A DNA stretch of 64,000 nucleotides from NCBI GenBank assembly GCA_016794345.1, contig JAEUKE010000314.1, forward strand, positions 124,001 through 188,000. Direction: 5' to 3'. Shown in pieces: positions 32,071-40,680 of this stretch; the stretch's first letter is position 1; every line of letters begins with the position of its first letter. Made by a program: the position numbers and the translations under genes. The notes beneath the pieces were generated by a model. It worked only from the letters and a program-made list of their open reading frames with translations. It ran no database searches and was not told the origin of the DNA. The stretch comes from Myxococcales bacterium. GTDB lineage: Bacteria; Myxococcota_A; Polyangia; Polyangiales; Polyangiaceae.

Positions 32071-33761
32071 GGCGCCTTCTCCGCGGGGATGCGCCAGGAA
32101 CCGCTCGTCGAGAGCGGCGCGTTCTGGACGACGATCCGGCCGGTGCCCGTCTGCGTGGCGAGATCGATCTCGCCCACCAGCTCGACGGGGTAGGCGTAGC
32201 TGTCGCTCTTGCCGGCCGGGCAGTTCACGCTGCCGCCGCCGCTCGTTCGGCAGTTGGAGAAGCTGTAGCTCCCCGTGCCCGACATCGAGCCGGTCATCCG
32301 GATGGGGAGCTTGCCGCTGCCCTCGAGCTCGGCTTTCGTGAAGGTCTGGGTCGCGGTGATGGTGTAGGCCTGCGAAAAGGACATGTTGGCGACCCCGAGG
32401 CTGCACGAGAGGTTCGCCCGCGTGCCGCGCTCGCTCGACTTGAGCGTGGCCGTCGCCGTGTTCTTCTCGTTGTCGAAGGCGAGCTTCATCGAGCCGGCCG
32501 TCTTGGGTGAAGGGGAGAACTTGCAGTCGGCGCCGTCCGACTGTGTGATGAAGAAGCTCCCGGCCAGCGTGCCGCCGATGCCCTTCTTGAGCTCGAGCGT
32601 GCCGCGAGCGCTCGGGGTCTCCTCCGCGGCGAACGGGTGGAGCGTCCACGCGGCGCAGGCGCGCGCGTACCCGTCGCGGGCGGCGCAGAGCTCGATCTTG
32701 AGGGGCTTGTCGAACGCGGCTCGCGCCTGCTCCTGGAAGTAGAGCTCGCGCGCGCGCTCGTCCACCATCGCGCCTTTCGTCGCCGGCTCGTGCGCGAGCA
32801 CGGCGCGGACCGCGCCGCCCGCGACCGCCGCGCTCTTGCCCAGATCCGCGGAGCAGACCGAGAGCTCGACCTTCTCGGACCGGCAGGCGATCGCCGTGAC
32901 GCCGATCGCCGCGATCACGGCGGCGACGTCGGGTAAGGCGCGCTTCGCCTCCCCGCGTTCGATGACGGCTATGTCATGATACGGGGCGAGCGCCGCCGAC
33001 CCGTCGGGGGCACCGAGCTCGCTCTGCTTCTTGGTGCCGGCCACGGCGATGAAGAGCGACGTCTTGCCCGGGGCGGGCGCGCTCGGGCGCGTGGGCAGGC
33101 AGGTGAAGGGGGCGCAGCTCGCCTCGATCTCGGCCTCCACCGGGCCGGGATCGCTGCCCCCGAGGCGGAGATCGAGATCGAACGCGACCCGCCGCTCCAC
33201 CGTGACGGTCGCGTCCTCCGCTTCGGCCGCCTTGTCTTGCGCCCAGGCTTCGGAGATGGCGAGGGAGCCAAGGCTCTCGAACGTGGAGGAAGCGGGCAGG
33301 GCCGAGAGCTTCAGCGCCCCCCGCAGCTCGGCCGGCACGGCCAGCGCCTTGTCCCCGAGGGGCTCCTTCGAGGGGGCCACGAAGGAGACGTGGACCTTGC
33401 CGCCCTTGTAGGTGAGCTCCGCGGCCGCGCCGTCCGGGCCCTGGATGGCGGACGGGCGCGCCTCGTCGTCGTAGTGGATCGTCAGCTCTTCCCCCTCGCG
33501 GAGGGCGACGTGGCCGACCTCCGGGGTCGCGTCGGGGGCACGCACGACCTCGACGGCCTGGATCGCGAGCTTGGGGTTCTCGAAGACGACCCGGGTGCGA
33601 GTCGACTCGCCGCGCCGGCCCTGGTGCTCGACTCGGATCTTCCGCCAGGGCGCGGTACGCGCGTCGCGTGTCTGCCAGGCCGAGCCCGCGGCCCCCGCGC
33701 CGAACCCCACGGCGGCCAGCAGCAGCGCACCGATGGCAGTCCCAACGCGTCGAGCCGACAC
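32067..33761 (-). CDS. Secreted protein of unknown function
   Basis: 564 residues beginning at a GTG. The N-terminus MSARRVGTAIGALLLAAVGF is a signal peptide or anchor. The rest is a large beta-rich extracytoplasmic region with no recognised domain. It contains several well spaced cysteines (ACRSEKVELSVC, CKFSPSPKT, NCRTSGGGSVNC) and a C-terminal domain with repeated short strands (SMSGTGSYSFSNCRT, TQTGTGRIVVQNA). The start region abuts the divergent metalloprotease-like gene with only 28 bases between start codons. The downstream membrane protein is coupled to it by a GTGA overlap. Confidence 0.72.
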   Translation of the reverse strand: MSARRVGTAIGALLLAAVGFGAGAAGSAWQTRDARTAPWRKIRVEHQGRRGESTRTRVVFENPKLAIQAVEVVRAPDATPEVGHVALREGEELTIHYDDEARPSAIQGPDGAAAELTYKGGKVHVSFVAPSKEPLGDKALAVPAELRGALKLSALPASSTFESLGSLAISEAWAQDKAAEAEDATVTVERRVAFDLDLRLGGSDPGPVEAEIEASCAPFTCLPTRPSAPAPGKTSLFIAVAGTKKQSELGAPDGSAALAPYHDIAVIERGEAKRALPDVAAVIAAIGVTAIACRSEKVELSVCSADLGKSAAVAGGAVRAVLAHEPATKGAMVDERARELYFQEQARAAFDKPLKIELCAARDGYARACAAWTLHPFAAEETPSARGTLELKKGIGGTLAGSFFITQSDGADCKFSPSPKTAGSMKLAFDNEKNTATATLKSSERGTRANLSCSLGVANMSFSQAYTITATQTFTKAELEGSGKLPIRMTGSMSGTGSYSFSNCRTSGGGSVNCPAGKSDSYAYPVELVGEIDLATQTGTGRIVVQNAPLSTSGSWRIPAEKAP

Positions 33762-33789
33762 GCGGAAGTGGTAACGTCATGTCAGGCCC

Positions 33790-34857
33790 GTGGCAATCAG
33801 GACGAGCGGAACCGTGCTTCTCGTGGTCTTGGGGCTGGTCTCCGGGTGCACCGGTGCCGGCGAAGCGGCCAGCGGGTCGTCGCGGGTCGGCGCCGGTCAA
33901 GGTATGACGGAACCGTCAGTGCCCCAGTCGGCCGCGCGCGCGGAGGGCTCGTCTCCGCCCGCGGCGGCCCAAAGCTCGGCCGCCAGCGCTCCGGCGCCGC
34001 CCACGGTCGCCGAAGAGCGCGCCGTCCAGCTGCTCTTCCCGGGCGGCGCGCCGGCCTCGTGCCCGGCGGGGGAGCGGCGCGCGCGGATCCGCTGCCTCCT
34101 CGGCGCGCGCTACGAGGATCACCCGAAGGAGAAGGAGCTCGCGCTCGCGCTCTTCGACGAGGTGGGGGACGTGGCCGGGACGGAACGGGAGCACGACATG
34201 GAAGGGGGCTTCCGCGGGATCATCCACATCGTCCCGGAGCTCCCGGTCGGGCCCCACGAGCGGCACTTGCGCTGGGTGCTCGGCGCCCAGCGCGACATCT
34301 CGACGTTCCTCGTCGCGCTCGAGCGAGTCGCGAAGAGCCCGGTTCGCTACCGGCACGGCGCGCTCGCCTGGCGATTCCTCCGCAGCGTCGGGCGCACCAC
34401 GCCGAGCGCCTACGCCGGCGAGTGGGAGGTCGGCTACAACGTGAAGGGCTCGCTGCACGGCTCGGCGGACGCGGTGCGCGAGACGATCTTCCACGAGGTG
34501 TTCCACCTGAACGATCAGGAGCACGATGGCTGGTCGCGCAAGGCGCTCGGCGCGATGGTCGACGGCCTGATGGTGAAATGCGGGACGAAGGTCGCTTGCC
34601 TGAAGCCCTACGCGCCGGGCAAGACCATGGTCCGCGGCGGCACGTATTACGCCTTCCAGCCCGACAACGGCGACGCGTCACACGAGTACGCGGCCGAGCT
34701 CGCGACGCGGTATTTTCTCGAGCACCGCGCGGTGCTCGAGAACAAGAGGTACCCGGACGGCGCGTTCAAGTGTGGGCCGGAGGAGAACGCCCGGGCCTGG
34801 AAGGCGCTCTCGGATGAGTTCTTCGGTGGCGTCGACCTGGTGCCGCCCTGCTCGTGA
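33790..34857 (+). CDS. Lipoprotein with zinc-metallopeptidase-like HExxH motif
   Basis: 355 residues starting at GTG 33790. The lipoprotein signal is MAIRTSGTVLLVVLGLVSGC (Cys20), followed by a Ser/Ala/Pro-rich linker to about 72. In the C-terminal half H235-E-V-F-H239 (ETIFHEVFHLND) forms an HExxH zinc motif, and D296/H298/E299/E303 (GDASHEYAAELATR) are plausible third ligands. The family could be a surface metallopeptidase or a putative zinc-dependent peptidase-like protein; no M-family is clearly matched. Four further cysteines (C264, C270 and two near the end) may form disulphides. Confidence 0.72.
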   Translation: MAIRTSGTVLLVVLGLVSGCTGAGEAASGSSRVGAGQGMTEPSVPQSAARAEGSSPPAAAQSSAASAPAPPTVAEERAVQLLFPGGAPASCPAGERRARIRCLLGARYEDHPKEKELALALFDEVGDVAGTEREHDMEGGFRGIIHIVPELPVGPHERHLRWVLGAQRDISTFLVALERVAKSPVRYRHGALAWRFLRSVGRTTPSAYAGEWEVGYNVKGSLHGSADAVRETIFHEVFHLNDQEHDGWSRKALGAMVDGLMVKCGTKVACLKPYAPGKTMVRGGTYYAFQPDNGDASHEYAAELATRYFLEHRAVLENKRYPDGAFKCGPEENARAWKALSDEFFGGVDLVPPCS

Positions 34858-34873
34858 GCCGGCTGGCGGCGGC

Positions 34874-35296
34874 TCAGTGGACGATCATCTCCCGGCCTTG
34901 TTGCGCCTGGATGGCTCGAGGCGCGCCGGGTGAGGTCGGGGGGTCGTCGTCGAAGTTGAGGTCGCCGAGGACGCGCGGGCGGGTCCCCGACGCGGTGCGA
35001 GCCCCTCTGCGGCTGCTCGCGGGCGTGGGCACCTGGGAGTCGGAGTATGCGAGCAGCGCGCGCGCTCGCCGGACGAGCTCACCGACGTAGATGTCGACGG
35101 TGTCGGCGAGGGCGCCGCGCGGTGTCTCCAGCGTCGTCACGGTCCGGAGCTCGTGACAGAGCGCGCGGGCGCGCCGCGCGAGGGGGATGTCGTTGTCGAG
35201 GCCGGCGGTCTCGATGTCGTACGCGAGCACGCAGAGGTCGTCCGCGAGCGCGTGCAAGCGAGCCGCTCGCTCGCCGTCATGTCGGTCGGGCTGCAT
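34874..35296 (-). CDS. Hypothetical protein with helical N-terminal half
   Basis: 140 residues from the ATG at 35296 (a GTG ten codons upstream is the alternative). The N-terminal ~95 residues are a helix-rich region (ERAARLHALADDLCVLAYD, LARRARALCHELRTVTTLE, VGELVRRARALLAYSDSQ). The C-terminal third is Ser/Arg/Pro-rich and probably disordered. There is no signal peptide or TM segment. The family is not recognised. It is convergent with the metallopeptidase-like lipoprotein and divergent from the M29-like gene. Confidence 0.55.
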   Translation of the reverse strand: MQPDRHDGERAARLHALADDLCVLAYDIETAGLDNDIPLARRARALCHELRTVTTLETPRGALADTVDIYVGELVRRARALLAYSDSQVPTPASSRRGARTASGTRPRVLGDLNFDDDPPTSPGAPRAIQAQQGREMIVH

Positions 35297-35463
35297 GACA
35301 GGGCCGCAATGCACGGCCGGTGCCACCGCGATCTCCGCCTGAATTCCCCGATGCCCGCGGGGGCGAGCGCCACCTCGGTGACGGTCGCCGCCAAGCGTTC
35401 AGCGCGCCCCCCGCCTGCGGTGTAGACTGGGGGCTGGCGCACAGGATTCGTCAGGGAATTTGC

Positions 35464-36594
35464 GTGTCTTCGGATGAGACAAAAAAGCCTGTGAGGAGGC
35501 CCACACCACTCCTCCGGCCGAGCCTCACCCCGCCTCCTCTGGGGGGCTCGTCGGCGTCGGTCGCCCACGAAGAGGGGAACGTGGCCCAGGGGGCGAAGAA
35601 CGTGATCTCGCGGTGTCTGTGCGCCCGACCTCGCGAGACGGTGCACGTGCTCGACTTTCACGCCGGAGATCTGGTCCCGCTCTTCGTCCGCGCGGCCGAG
35701 GAGGCGGGCGCGACGCCCGTCGTGATCGAGGTGGCCTCGCTCGTGAAGGACGGCGCGAGCATCGCGGAGTACGCCGGGGCGCTCGAGCCCCGCCTCGCGG
35801 GCGCGACGGCGACGATCCTGCTCGCGCCGACGCGGCCGCCGCCGGCGCTCTCGGTGGCGATCGCCAAGACGGCCGAAGGGCTGAAGGCGAGGCACCTGCA
35901 CCTGCTCCAGGTCGACGAGCGCCTGCTCATGACGAGCGTCCGCGCCGATCCGGACCTGCTCTCGGTCGTGAACGGTCGGCTCTCCGCTGCCCTCGAGCCG
36001 CCCTGCACCGTGCGGGTCACGAGCGACGCGGGGACCACGCTCGAGGTCCACCTCGATCCGCGTCACCCCGTGCTCGCGTCGTCGGGCCGCCCTTCTCCCG
36101 GCACGTCGGAGAACCTCCCGGCCGGGCACGTCTACGTCCACCCGTACCGCGTGAACGGCGCCTTGGTCGCAGACCGCGCCGTCTTCGGTCCCGCCCTGGA
36201 GATCGATCGGGCAGCCTTGCGGCGTCACCCGGTGCGCGCCCAGTTCTCGAACGGCCGGCTCGTCGCCTTCGAGGCGGAGGACGGCGCGGTGCGCGCCGCC
36301 ATCGAGCGGTACCTCGCGAGCCACGTGAACGCGAACCGCGTCGGGCTCGTGGTGTTTCCGACGAACTACCTCGTCCGCTCCGAGATCGGCTCGGACCGGC
36401 AAGACATGCTCTTGCCCGGCGCGTCGATCTCGATGGGGTACGCGAGCGCCGAGGTCACGCGCGCCCCCTACGAGGCTCCCGTGCAGATGGTCTTGCTAGG
36501 TCGAAAGCAGACAATCGAGATCGGGGGCCGCAGGCTCGTCGACGCGGGACGCTTCGATCGGGAGCTCGTGGCCGGGACCGATCCGTTCCGCTGA
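35464..36594 (+). CDS. Aminopeptidase T (M29)-like protein, probably catalytically degenerate
   Basis: 376 residues from the GTG at 35464 (AGGGAA upstream). The first ~40 residues are a Pro/Ser-rich leader. The core resembles M29 aminopeptidases: a Rossmann-like N-domain (VHVLDFHAGDLVPLFVRAAE) and the region after GTSENLPAGHVYVHP (213-227), which aligns with the M29 consensus FPDGEVFTAP. There the metal-ligand Glu is His, and the later HxD/HxDxxxG ligand region is replaced by APVQMVLLGRKQTIEIGG. It is therefore unlikely to be a normal two-metal peptidase. M29-like proteins without activity are known as binding or scaffold proteins in some biosynthetic pathways; a specific role here is unknown. 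Confidence 0.68.
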   Translation: MSSDETKKPVRRPTPLLRPSLTPPPLGGSSASVAHEEGNVAQGAKNVISRCLCARPRETVHVLDFHAGDLVPLFVRAAEEAGATPVVIEVASLVKDGASIAEYAGALEPRLAGATATILLAPTRPPPALSVAIAKTAEGLKARHLHLLQVDERLLMTSVRADPDLLSVVNGRLSAALEPPCTVRVTSDAGTTLEVHLDPRHPVLASSGRPSPGTSENLPAGHVYVHPYRVNGALVADRAVFGPALEIDRAALRRHPVRAQFSNGRLVAFEAEDGAVRAAIERYLASHVNANRVGLVVFPTNYLVRSEIGSDRQDMLLPGASISMGYASAEVTRAPYEAPVQMVLLGRKQTIEIGGRRLVDAGRFDRELVAGTDPFR

Positions 36595-36606
36595 TTGGCC
36601 CGCGCC

Positions 36607-37719
36607 CTAGCCCGCGAGCGTGAGGAGCATCCCGATCATCGTCCGCGCCTCGGCGGCGAGCGCGCGCGCGGTCGGTCGCTCCGCGGCCGTGTGGCTGAAG
36701 AGCCCGGTGACGTGCACCGCGTCGAGACGTGACGCCGGGAGCGCAGCAGCCAGCTTCAGCGTCTCGAAATAGGGGATGACGTCGTCCTCGCGACCGTGCA
36801 CGAGCGACACCGGGCACGCGGCGCGCGCGAGCCGGTCGCCTGGGTCGAAGGCGAAGAGCTCGCCCGCGTCGCGCGCGAGCGCGTCCTCCAGCCAAGCGAG
36901 CCCGCCCTCCTCGAGCATGCAGCCGCGGTAGAAGGGACCTCGCAGCTCGGGCGGAAGCTCCGCGGCGACGGCGTGCGCGTGGGCGTCGCGCGCGCCGGGT
37001 GCTTTGAGCTCCATCTTCCCCCAGGTGCGGTAGACCATTTGTCGCCAGGCCGCCGCCAGCAGAGCGCGGTCACCCCCGAGATCGAGCGCGTGCAGGGCGT
37101 TCAGGAACACGACGGGGGAGTTGAGGGGGTCGCGAGCGATGGTGTGGACGACACCGTCATGATCGGCGCGACCCGTCAGCGCGAAGCGGACCGTGGGGAG
37201 GAACTCGCAGAAGCCGCCGAAGACGACCACCCGCGACGGCCCACCCTCGGTCAGGGTCGCGAGCTCGAGCGCGAGGGCGCTGCCGAAGCTGATCGAGAAG
37301 ACCGCGGGGCGGGGGAGCCCGAGCCCCGCCGCGCGCGCCTTGGCCAGCTCGAGCGCGGTGCGGGCGTCGTCGAAAGCCGAGGCGTCGAGGAGGAGGTCGC
37401 CGTAGGCGCGGATGAACGGCGCGACGACGAGGAAGCCGGCGCGCGCGAGCACGCGGCAGAATCGGTCGAGCCGCGGGTCGTCGGGCCCGAGGAAATGCAG
37501 ACCCGGCAGCACGAGGTACACGCCGCGCGGGGAGGGCGGTGCGTACACGTAGGCCCACGCCGACCGAGCGGAAGGGCTGGCCGCGACGGTGCGAGCGGCG
37601 CGGGCCGTCGCCGCGATCGGCACGAGCTCGCGTGTGACACCTCGTGGGGTCGACCCCGCGGCCCACGGACCGAGCCAGCGGGCCAGCGTCGAGACGGCGG
37701 AGGCGGTGCGGAGGGGCAC
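36607..37719 (-). CDS. Alpha/beta hydrolase family protein
   Basis: 370 residues beginning at a GTG. The fold is indicated by VYLVLPGLHFLGPDDPR (oxyanion region), the nucleophile elbow SISFGS, HGREDDVIPYFETL (acid) and TGLFSHTA (His). The elbow reads S-x-S-x-G instead of the usual G-x-S-x-G, still compatible with a Ser nucleophile. The N-terminal ~55 residues are an extra segment before the first strand. There is no signal peptide, so it is cytoplasmic; similar domains occur in lipases, esterases and haloalkane dehalogenase-like proteins. The substrate is unknown. It is divergent from the outer-membrane-like gene with only 26 bases between start codons. Confidence 0.78.
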   Translation of the reverse strand: MPLRTASAVSTLARWLGPWAAGSTPRGVTRELVPIAATARAARTVAASPSARSAWAYVYAPPSPRGVYLVLPGLHFLGPDDPRLDRFCRVLARAGFLVVAPFIRAYGDLLLDASAFDDARTALELAKARAAGLGLPRPAVFSISFGSALALELATLTEGGPSRVVVFGGFCEFLPTVRFALTGRADHDGVVHTIARDPLNSPVVFLNALHALDLGGDRALLAAAWRQMVYRTWGKMELKAPGARDAHAHAVAAELPPELRGPFYRGCMLEEGGLAWLEDALARDAGELFAFDPGDRLARAACPVSLVHGREDDVIPYFETLKLAAALPASRLDAVHVTGLFSHTAAERPTARALAAEARTMIGMLLTLAG

Positions 37720-37745
37720 GGCCGCATGATAAGGTCCCGGCGCCC

Positions 37746-38531
37746 GTGCGTCCCTCGAGCCTCGTCGTCTTCGTCGCGCTCCTCGCGCCGCCGCTGGAGG
37801 CGCGGGCGGAGGGCCCGGAGCGGCCGCTGCCCGACAGCTACAACGAGGTGCCCGACGCGGCACGGCCTGCTCCGCTCGACGAGGACGTTGCGCTGCCGGA
37901 GCTGCCAAAGCAGCGGCTCCTCGACGTCGGGCCGCGCGCCCTCTTGGTCACGCGGCTGGCGGAGTCGGAGGTCGACGGCGAGCCGACCGGCATCTCGTAC
38001 GACCCGGCGCCGGGTGTCGGCGCGGCGCTGCGCGTCCTCGTCCACCGCTACTTCCAGGTGGGGTTGAGCTGGAACTGGGCCACGCACACGCTCTCGATCG
38101 ATCGCGGCGCGCTGGGGATCGACGGAAGCATCGCGTCCAACTCGGTCACCTCCTACGAGCTCGCGGTGAACCTGATGCCGACCCTGCCCATCGGCGATCG
38201 GGTGCGCCTCTGGGGGTCGGTGGGGATGGGGTGGGGCCGGCACTACTACCCGCCGATGCACGTGAGCGACGCGAGCGGCACGTTCACCGTGCGTGACCGG
38301 GCCGCCTCCTTCGTGGACTTCCCGCTGGGGATCGGCGGCCTGGTGGAGGTGGTGCCGCAGTGGCTCTCGATCGACCTGGAGGTCATCGCCGCGCCCGCGC
38401 TCCCCGAGGACGGCTCGGCGAGGATCCCGATCGACGTCCTCGACGGCGCAGGCCGGCGCCGCACGGTCGGGCCGATCCCGGGCGCCAACGTGAGCTTCAT
38501 CCAGGCGATCGGAGTCTCGGTCCTCCTGTGA
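37746..38531 (+). CDS. Exported beta-barrel-like protein
   Basis: 261 residues from GTG 37746. The signal peptide reads PSSLVVFVALLAPPLEARA. The body is rich in alternating hydrophobic strands and aromatic residues (VLVHRYFQVGLSWNWATHT, VRLWGSVGMGWGRHYYPP, FPLGIGGLVEVVPQWLSID) and ends in a hydrophobic strand (FIQAIGVSVLL), as in small outer-membrane barrels. The terminal residue is not Phe. The stop overlaps the ATG of the kinase gene by one base, so the two are coupled. The specific function is unknown. Confidence 0.7.
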   Translation: MRPSSLVVFVALLAPPLEARAEGPERPLPDSYNEVPDAARPAPLDEDVALPELPKQRLLDVGPRALLVTRLAESEVDGEPTGISYDPAPGVGAALRVLVHRYFQVGLSWNWATHTLSIDRGALGIDGSIASNSVTSYELAVNLMPTLPIGDRVRLWGSVGMGWGRHYYPPMHVSDASGTFTVRDRAASFVDFPLGIGGLVEVVPQWLSIDLEVIAAPALPEDGSARIPIDVLDGAGRRRTVGPIPGANVSFIQAIGVSVLL

Positions 38532-39160
38532 TGCAGCCTCGCGTCATCGCGGTGACCGGCAACATGGGTGCCGGAAAGTCGAGCCTGGTGGAGTGGCTCC
38601 GCGCGCAGCTCGGCATGGTCCCGTTCTTCGAGCCCAACGACGAGAACCCCTACCTGGCCGATTTCTACGGCGACATGGAGCGCTGGGCGCTCCACTCTCA
38701 GCTCTTTTTCCTCATCCGACGCTTCCGGATCCACAAGGACATCGACGAGCGGGCCCGAGGGCAGGGCGCCGACATCGTCCAGGACCGGACCATCTACGAG
38801 GACGCGGAGGTGTTCGCGGCTCACCTGCACCAGCGCGGTCACCTCTCGGATCGCGACTGGGAGATGTACCAGGATCTCTACCGAACGCTCTGTCGGGAGA
38901 TCCGCCCGCCCGACCTGATGATCTACCTGCGCTGCCCGGCGCGAGTCTTGGCTCAGCGCATCAAGCGGCGCGGTCGGAGCTTCGAGCAGAGTATTCCGCG
39001 CTCCTACCTCGCCGCCCTGGAAGAGCTCTACGAGGCCTGGTTTTCCCGTTACACCGCCTCGGAGTGCATCGTCATCGAGACCGACCGGGTCGACTACCTG
39101 GAGGGTCTGTTCGACCGTCACGACTTGCTCGAGACGCTCCGGCAGCGGCTCGGCCGTTGA
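38531..39160 (+). CDS. Deoxynucleoside kinase
   Basis: 209 residues of the deoxyadenosine/deoxyguanosine-type kinase family. The P-loop is GNMGAGKSS (10-18), the DRT motif is at 85-87 (VQDRTIYED), and the lid holds RIKRRGRSFEQ. The Glu after the first strand (FEPNDENPY) is the substrate-side acid typical of dNKs. The reaction is phosphorylation of deoxynucleosides with ATP in nucleotide salvage. The ATG overlaps the upstream stop by one base. It is followed by a weak hairpin near 39159-39178 (GACCCCC facing GGGGAGTC, mismatched), possibly a terminator. Confidence 0.9.
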   Translation: MQPRVIAVTGNMGAGKSSLVEWLRAQLGMVPFFEPNDENPYLADFYGDMERWALHSQLFFLIRRFRIHKDIDERARGQGADIVQDRTIYEDAEVFAAHLHQRGHLSDRDWEMYQDLYRTLCREIRPPDLMIYLRCPARVLAQRIKRRGRSFEQSIPRSYLAALEELYEAWFSRYTASECIVIETDRVDYLEGLFDRHDLLETLRQRLGR

Positions 39161-39305
39161 CCCCCTTGGTGGGGAGTCGCTCAAAGAATCGGCGCGTCGC
39201 CGCTTCTTGTCGTAAGCTTGGTTGCCGCGCTCGAGGCTTACAACTTCAGTACGCTTCGAACGTCCAAGCTGTACGGCCCTCGGGCCCCACCTCGCAGACA
39301 GCCAA

Positions 39306-40670
39306 ATGAAGATCACCTGCCACTCTTGCGCCGCCAAGTACACCGTCTCGGACGAGAAGGTCCAAGGCAAGACCGTCAAGATGAAGTGCCGCAAGTGCGG
39401 CGCGACCATCGTCGTGGGCGGCGCCGCGTCAGCGGGCGAGGGCGCGCCCGACGATGCGGGCGTCGACCTTCCCGCGGGCAGCTACCTCGTCAACGTGACG
39501 GAGGGTGACCAGCGCACGATGCAGCTGGCGGAGATCGTCGAGGCGTACAACCAAGGTGTCGTCACCGGCGACACGTACGTCTGGGCCGACGGGATGTCGG
39601 ACTGGCAGGCGCTCAGCGAGAACGAGGCCATCGTCGCGGCGTTGAACGCAGCCGCGGGCGGCGCAGCCCCCGCGGCGTCCGCCTACGGTGGCACGAACGG
39701 AACGAACGGCAACCACGCCTATGACGCGCCCGCTCCCTACGCGGCGCCGGCCGCGACCGGCTACGGATCGGGCGGCGACGTCTACGGCGGCACGCCCGCG
39801 TTTGCTTCGTCGGCCTCGGAGTCGAACCGGCCGTCTGCGGCTCGCAAGGAGCCCGCCCGAAAGGCCGATCTGTTCGGTGGTGGTGGTGGCGGCTACGACG
39901 CGCCGGGCCTCACCTCGGCGGCCAGCTCTCCGGGCACCGGCAAGCGCGACGAGAACTCCGTCCTGTTCTCTCTCAGCGCGCTGACGGCAACGTCAGGTCC
40001 GCCCTCTCGCCCCGTCGGCGCGACGACCGCGACCAAAGAGGACTCGGGGCTGATCGATCTCAAGGCGCTCGCAGCGAGCGCCACGCCCGCCCCGGCTGCG
40101 GCTCCCGCGACGCCCGCGATCGACGCGGTCGGTCTCTTCCCGCTCGGCGCGCCGGTCGCAGCGCCGGCGCCCGCGCCGATGGCCATGGGCCCCGGCAGCG
40201 TCGCGCTGGCCCAGCCACAGAAGCGCAGCCCGCTGCCGCTCGTGCTCGGTGGCCTCGTCGCCGTCGCGGCGATCGTGGGCGTGTTCTTCGTCGTGCGCGG
40301 GTCCGGCGAGCAAGCGCCGACCGCGACGGCCGCGGCGAACACGCCGCCTCCTCCGACTGCGACCGCGACCGATACCGCCGCGGGGGCGACTGCCGAGCCT
40401 GCGGCGTCGGCGACCGCCGAGCCGACCGAGAGCGCGGTGGCGGATGCGAGCGCCTCGGCGAGCGCCGCTCCCGTCGCCAAGGCCGGCGGCGGTGGCTACA
40501 AGGGCGGTGGCGCCAAGGGCGGCGGAGCCGCCAAGGGCGGCTCGACCGCGGCCGCGCCCGCTGGCGGCACGAGCAAGCCCCCGGCTGGTGGTGGTGGCGC
40601 GAAGGGCGCGTGCGCGCACTGCGGCACCGACCTGCACTGCGCGATGAAGTGCTCCGCCGGCAAGAAGTGA
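39306..40670 (+). CDS. Zinc-ribbon/GYF-domain membrane protein, GltJ/AgmX-like N-terminus
   Basis: 454 residues. The N-terminus is a MJ0042-type zinc ribbon (ITCHSCAAKYTVSDEKVQG followed by KCRKCGATI), then a GYF_2-like domain (TGDTYVWADGMSDWQALSE), a long Ala/Pro/Gly-rich disordered region (about 115-330), one TM helix (LPLVLGGLVAVAAIVGVFFVV) and a periplasmic tail. The order zinc ribbon-GYF-TM is that of GltJ/AgmX in the gliding and adventurous motility machinery of myxobacteria. The tail ends in a second Cys cluster, C-x2-C-x5-C-x3-C (CAHCGTDLHCAMKC), instead of a TonB-like domain. No other glt gene is nearby, so a motility role is inference. Confidence 0.75.
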   Translation: MKITCHSCAAKYTVSDEKVQGKTVKMKCRKCGATIVVGGAASAGEGAPDDAGVDLPAGSYLVNVTEGDQRTMQLAEIVEAYNQGVVTGDTYVWADGMSDWQALSENEAIVAALNAAAGGAAPAASAYGGTNGTNGNHAYDAPAPYAAPAATGYGSGGDVYGGTPAFASSASESNRPSAARKEPARKADLFGGGGGGYDAPGLTSAASSPGTGKRDENSVLFSLSALTATSGPPSRPVGATTATKEDSGLIDLKALAASATPAPAAAPATPAIDAVGLFPLGAPVAAPAPAPMAMGPGSVALAQPQKRSPLPLVLGGLVAVAAIVGVFFVVRGSGEQAPTATAAANTPPPPTATATDTAAGATAEPAASATAEPTESAVADASASASAAPVAKAGGGGYKGGGAKGGGAAKGGSTAAAPAGGTSKPPAGGGGAKGACAHCGTDLHCAMKCSAGKK

Positions 40671-40680
40671 TCGCCTCGGC

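Noticed and set aside
28603..32193. A 1196-codon open frame on the plus strand
   Set aside because: It is antisense to thrC, the OPT transporter and the small membrane protein gene, all of which have clear family motifs. The translated product is Arg/Glu/Asp-rich low complexity.
39214..39271. AGCTTGG and CCAAGCT, inverted arms before the zinc-ribbon/GYF gene
   Set aside because: The arms are about 42 bases apart and only 7 bp long, which is close to chance in this region.
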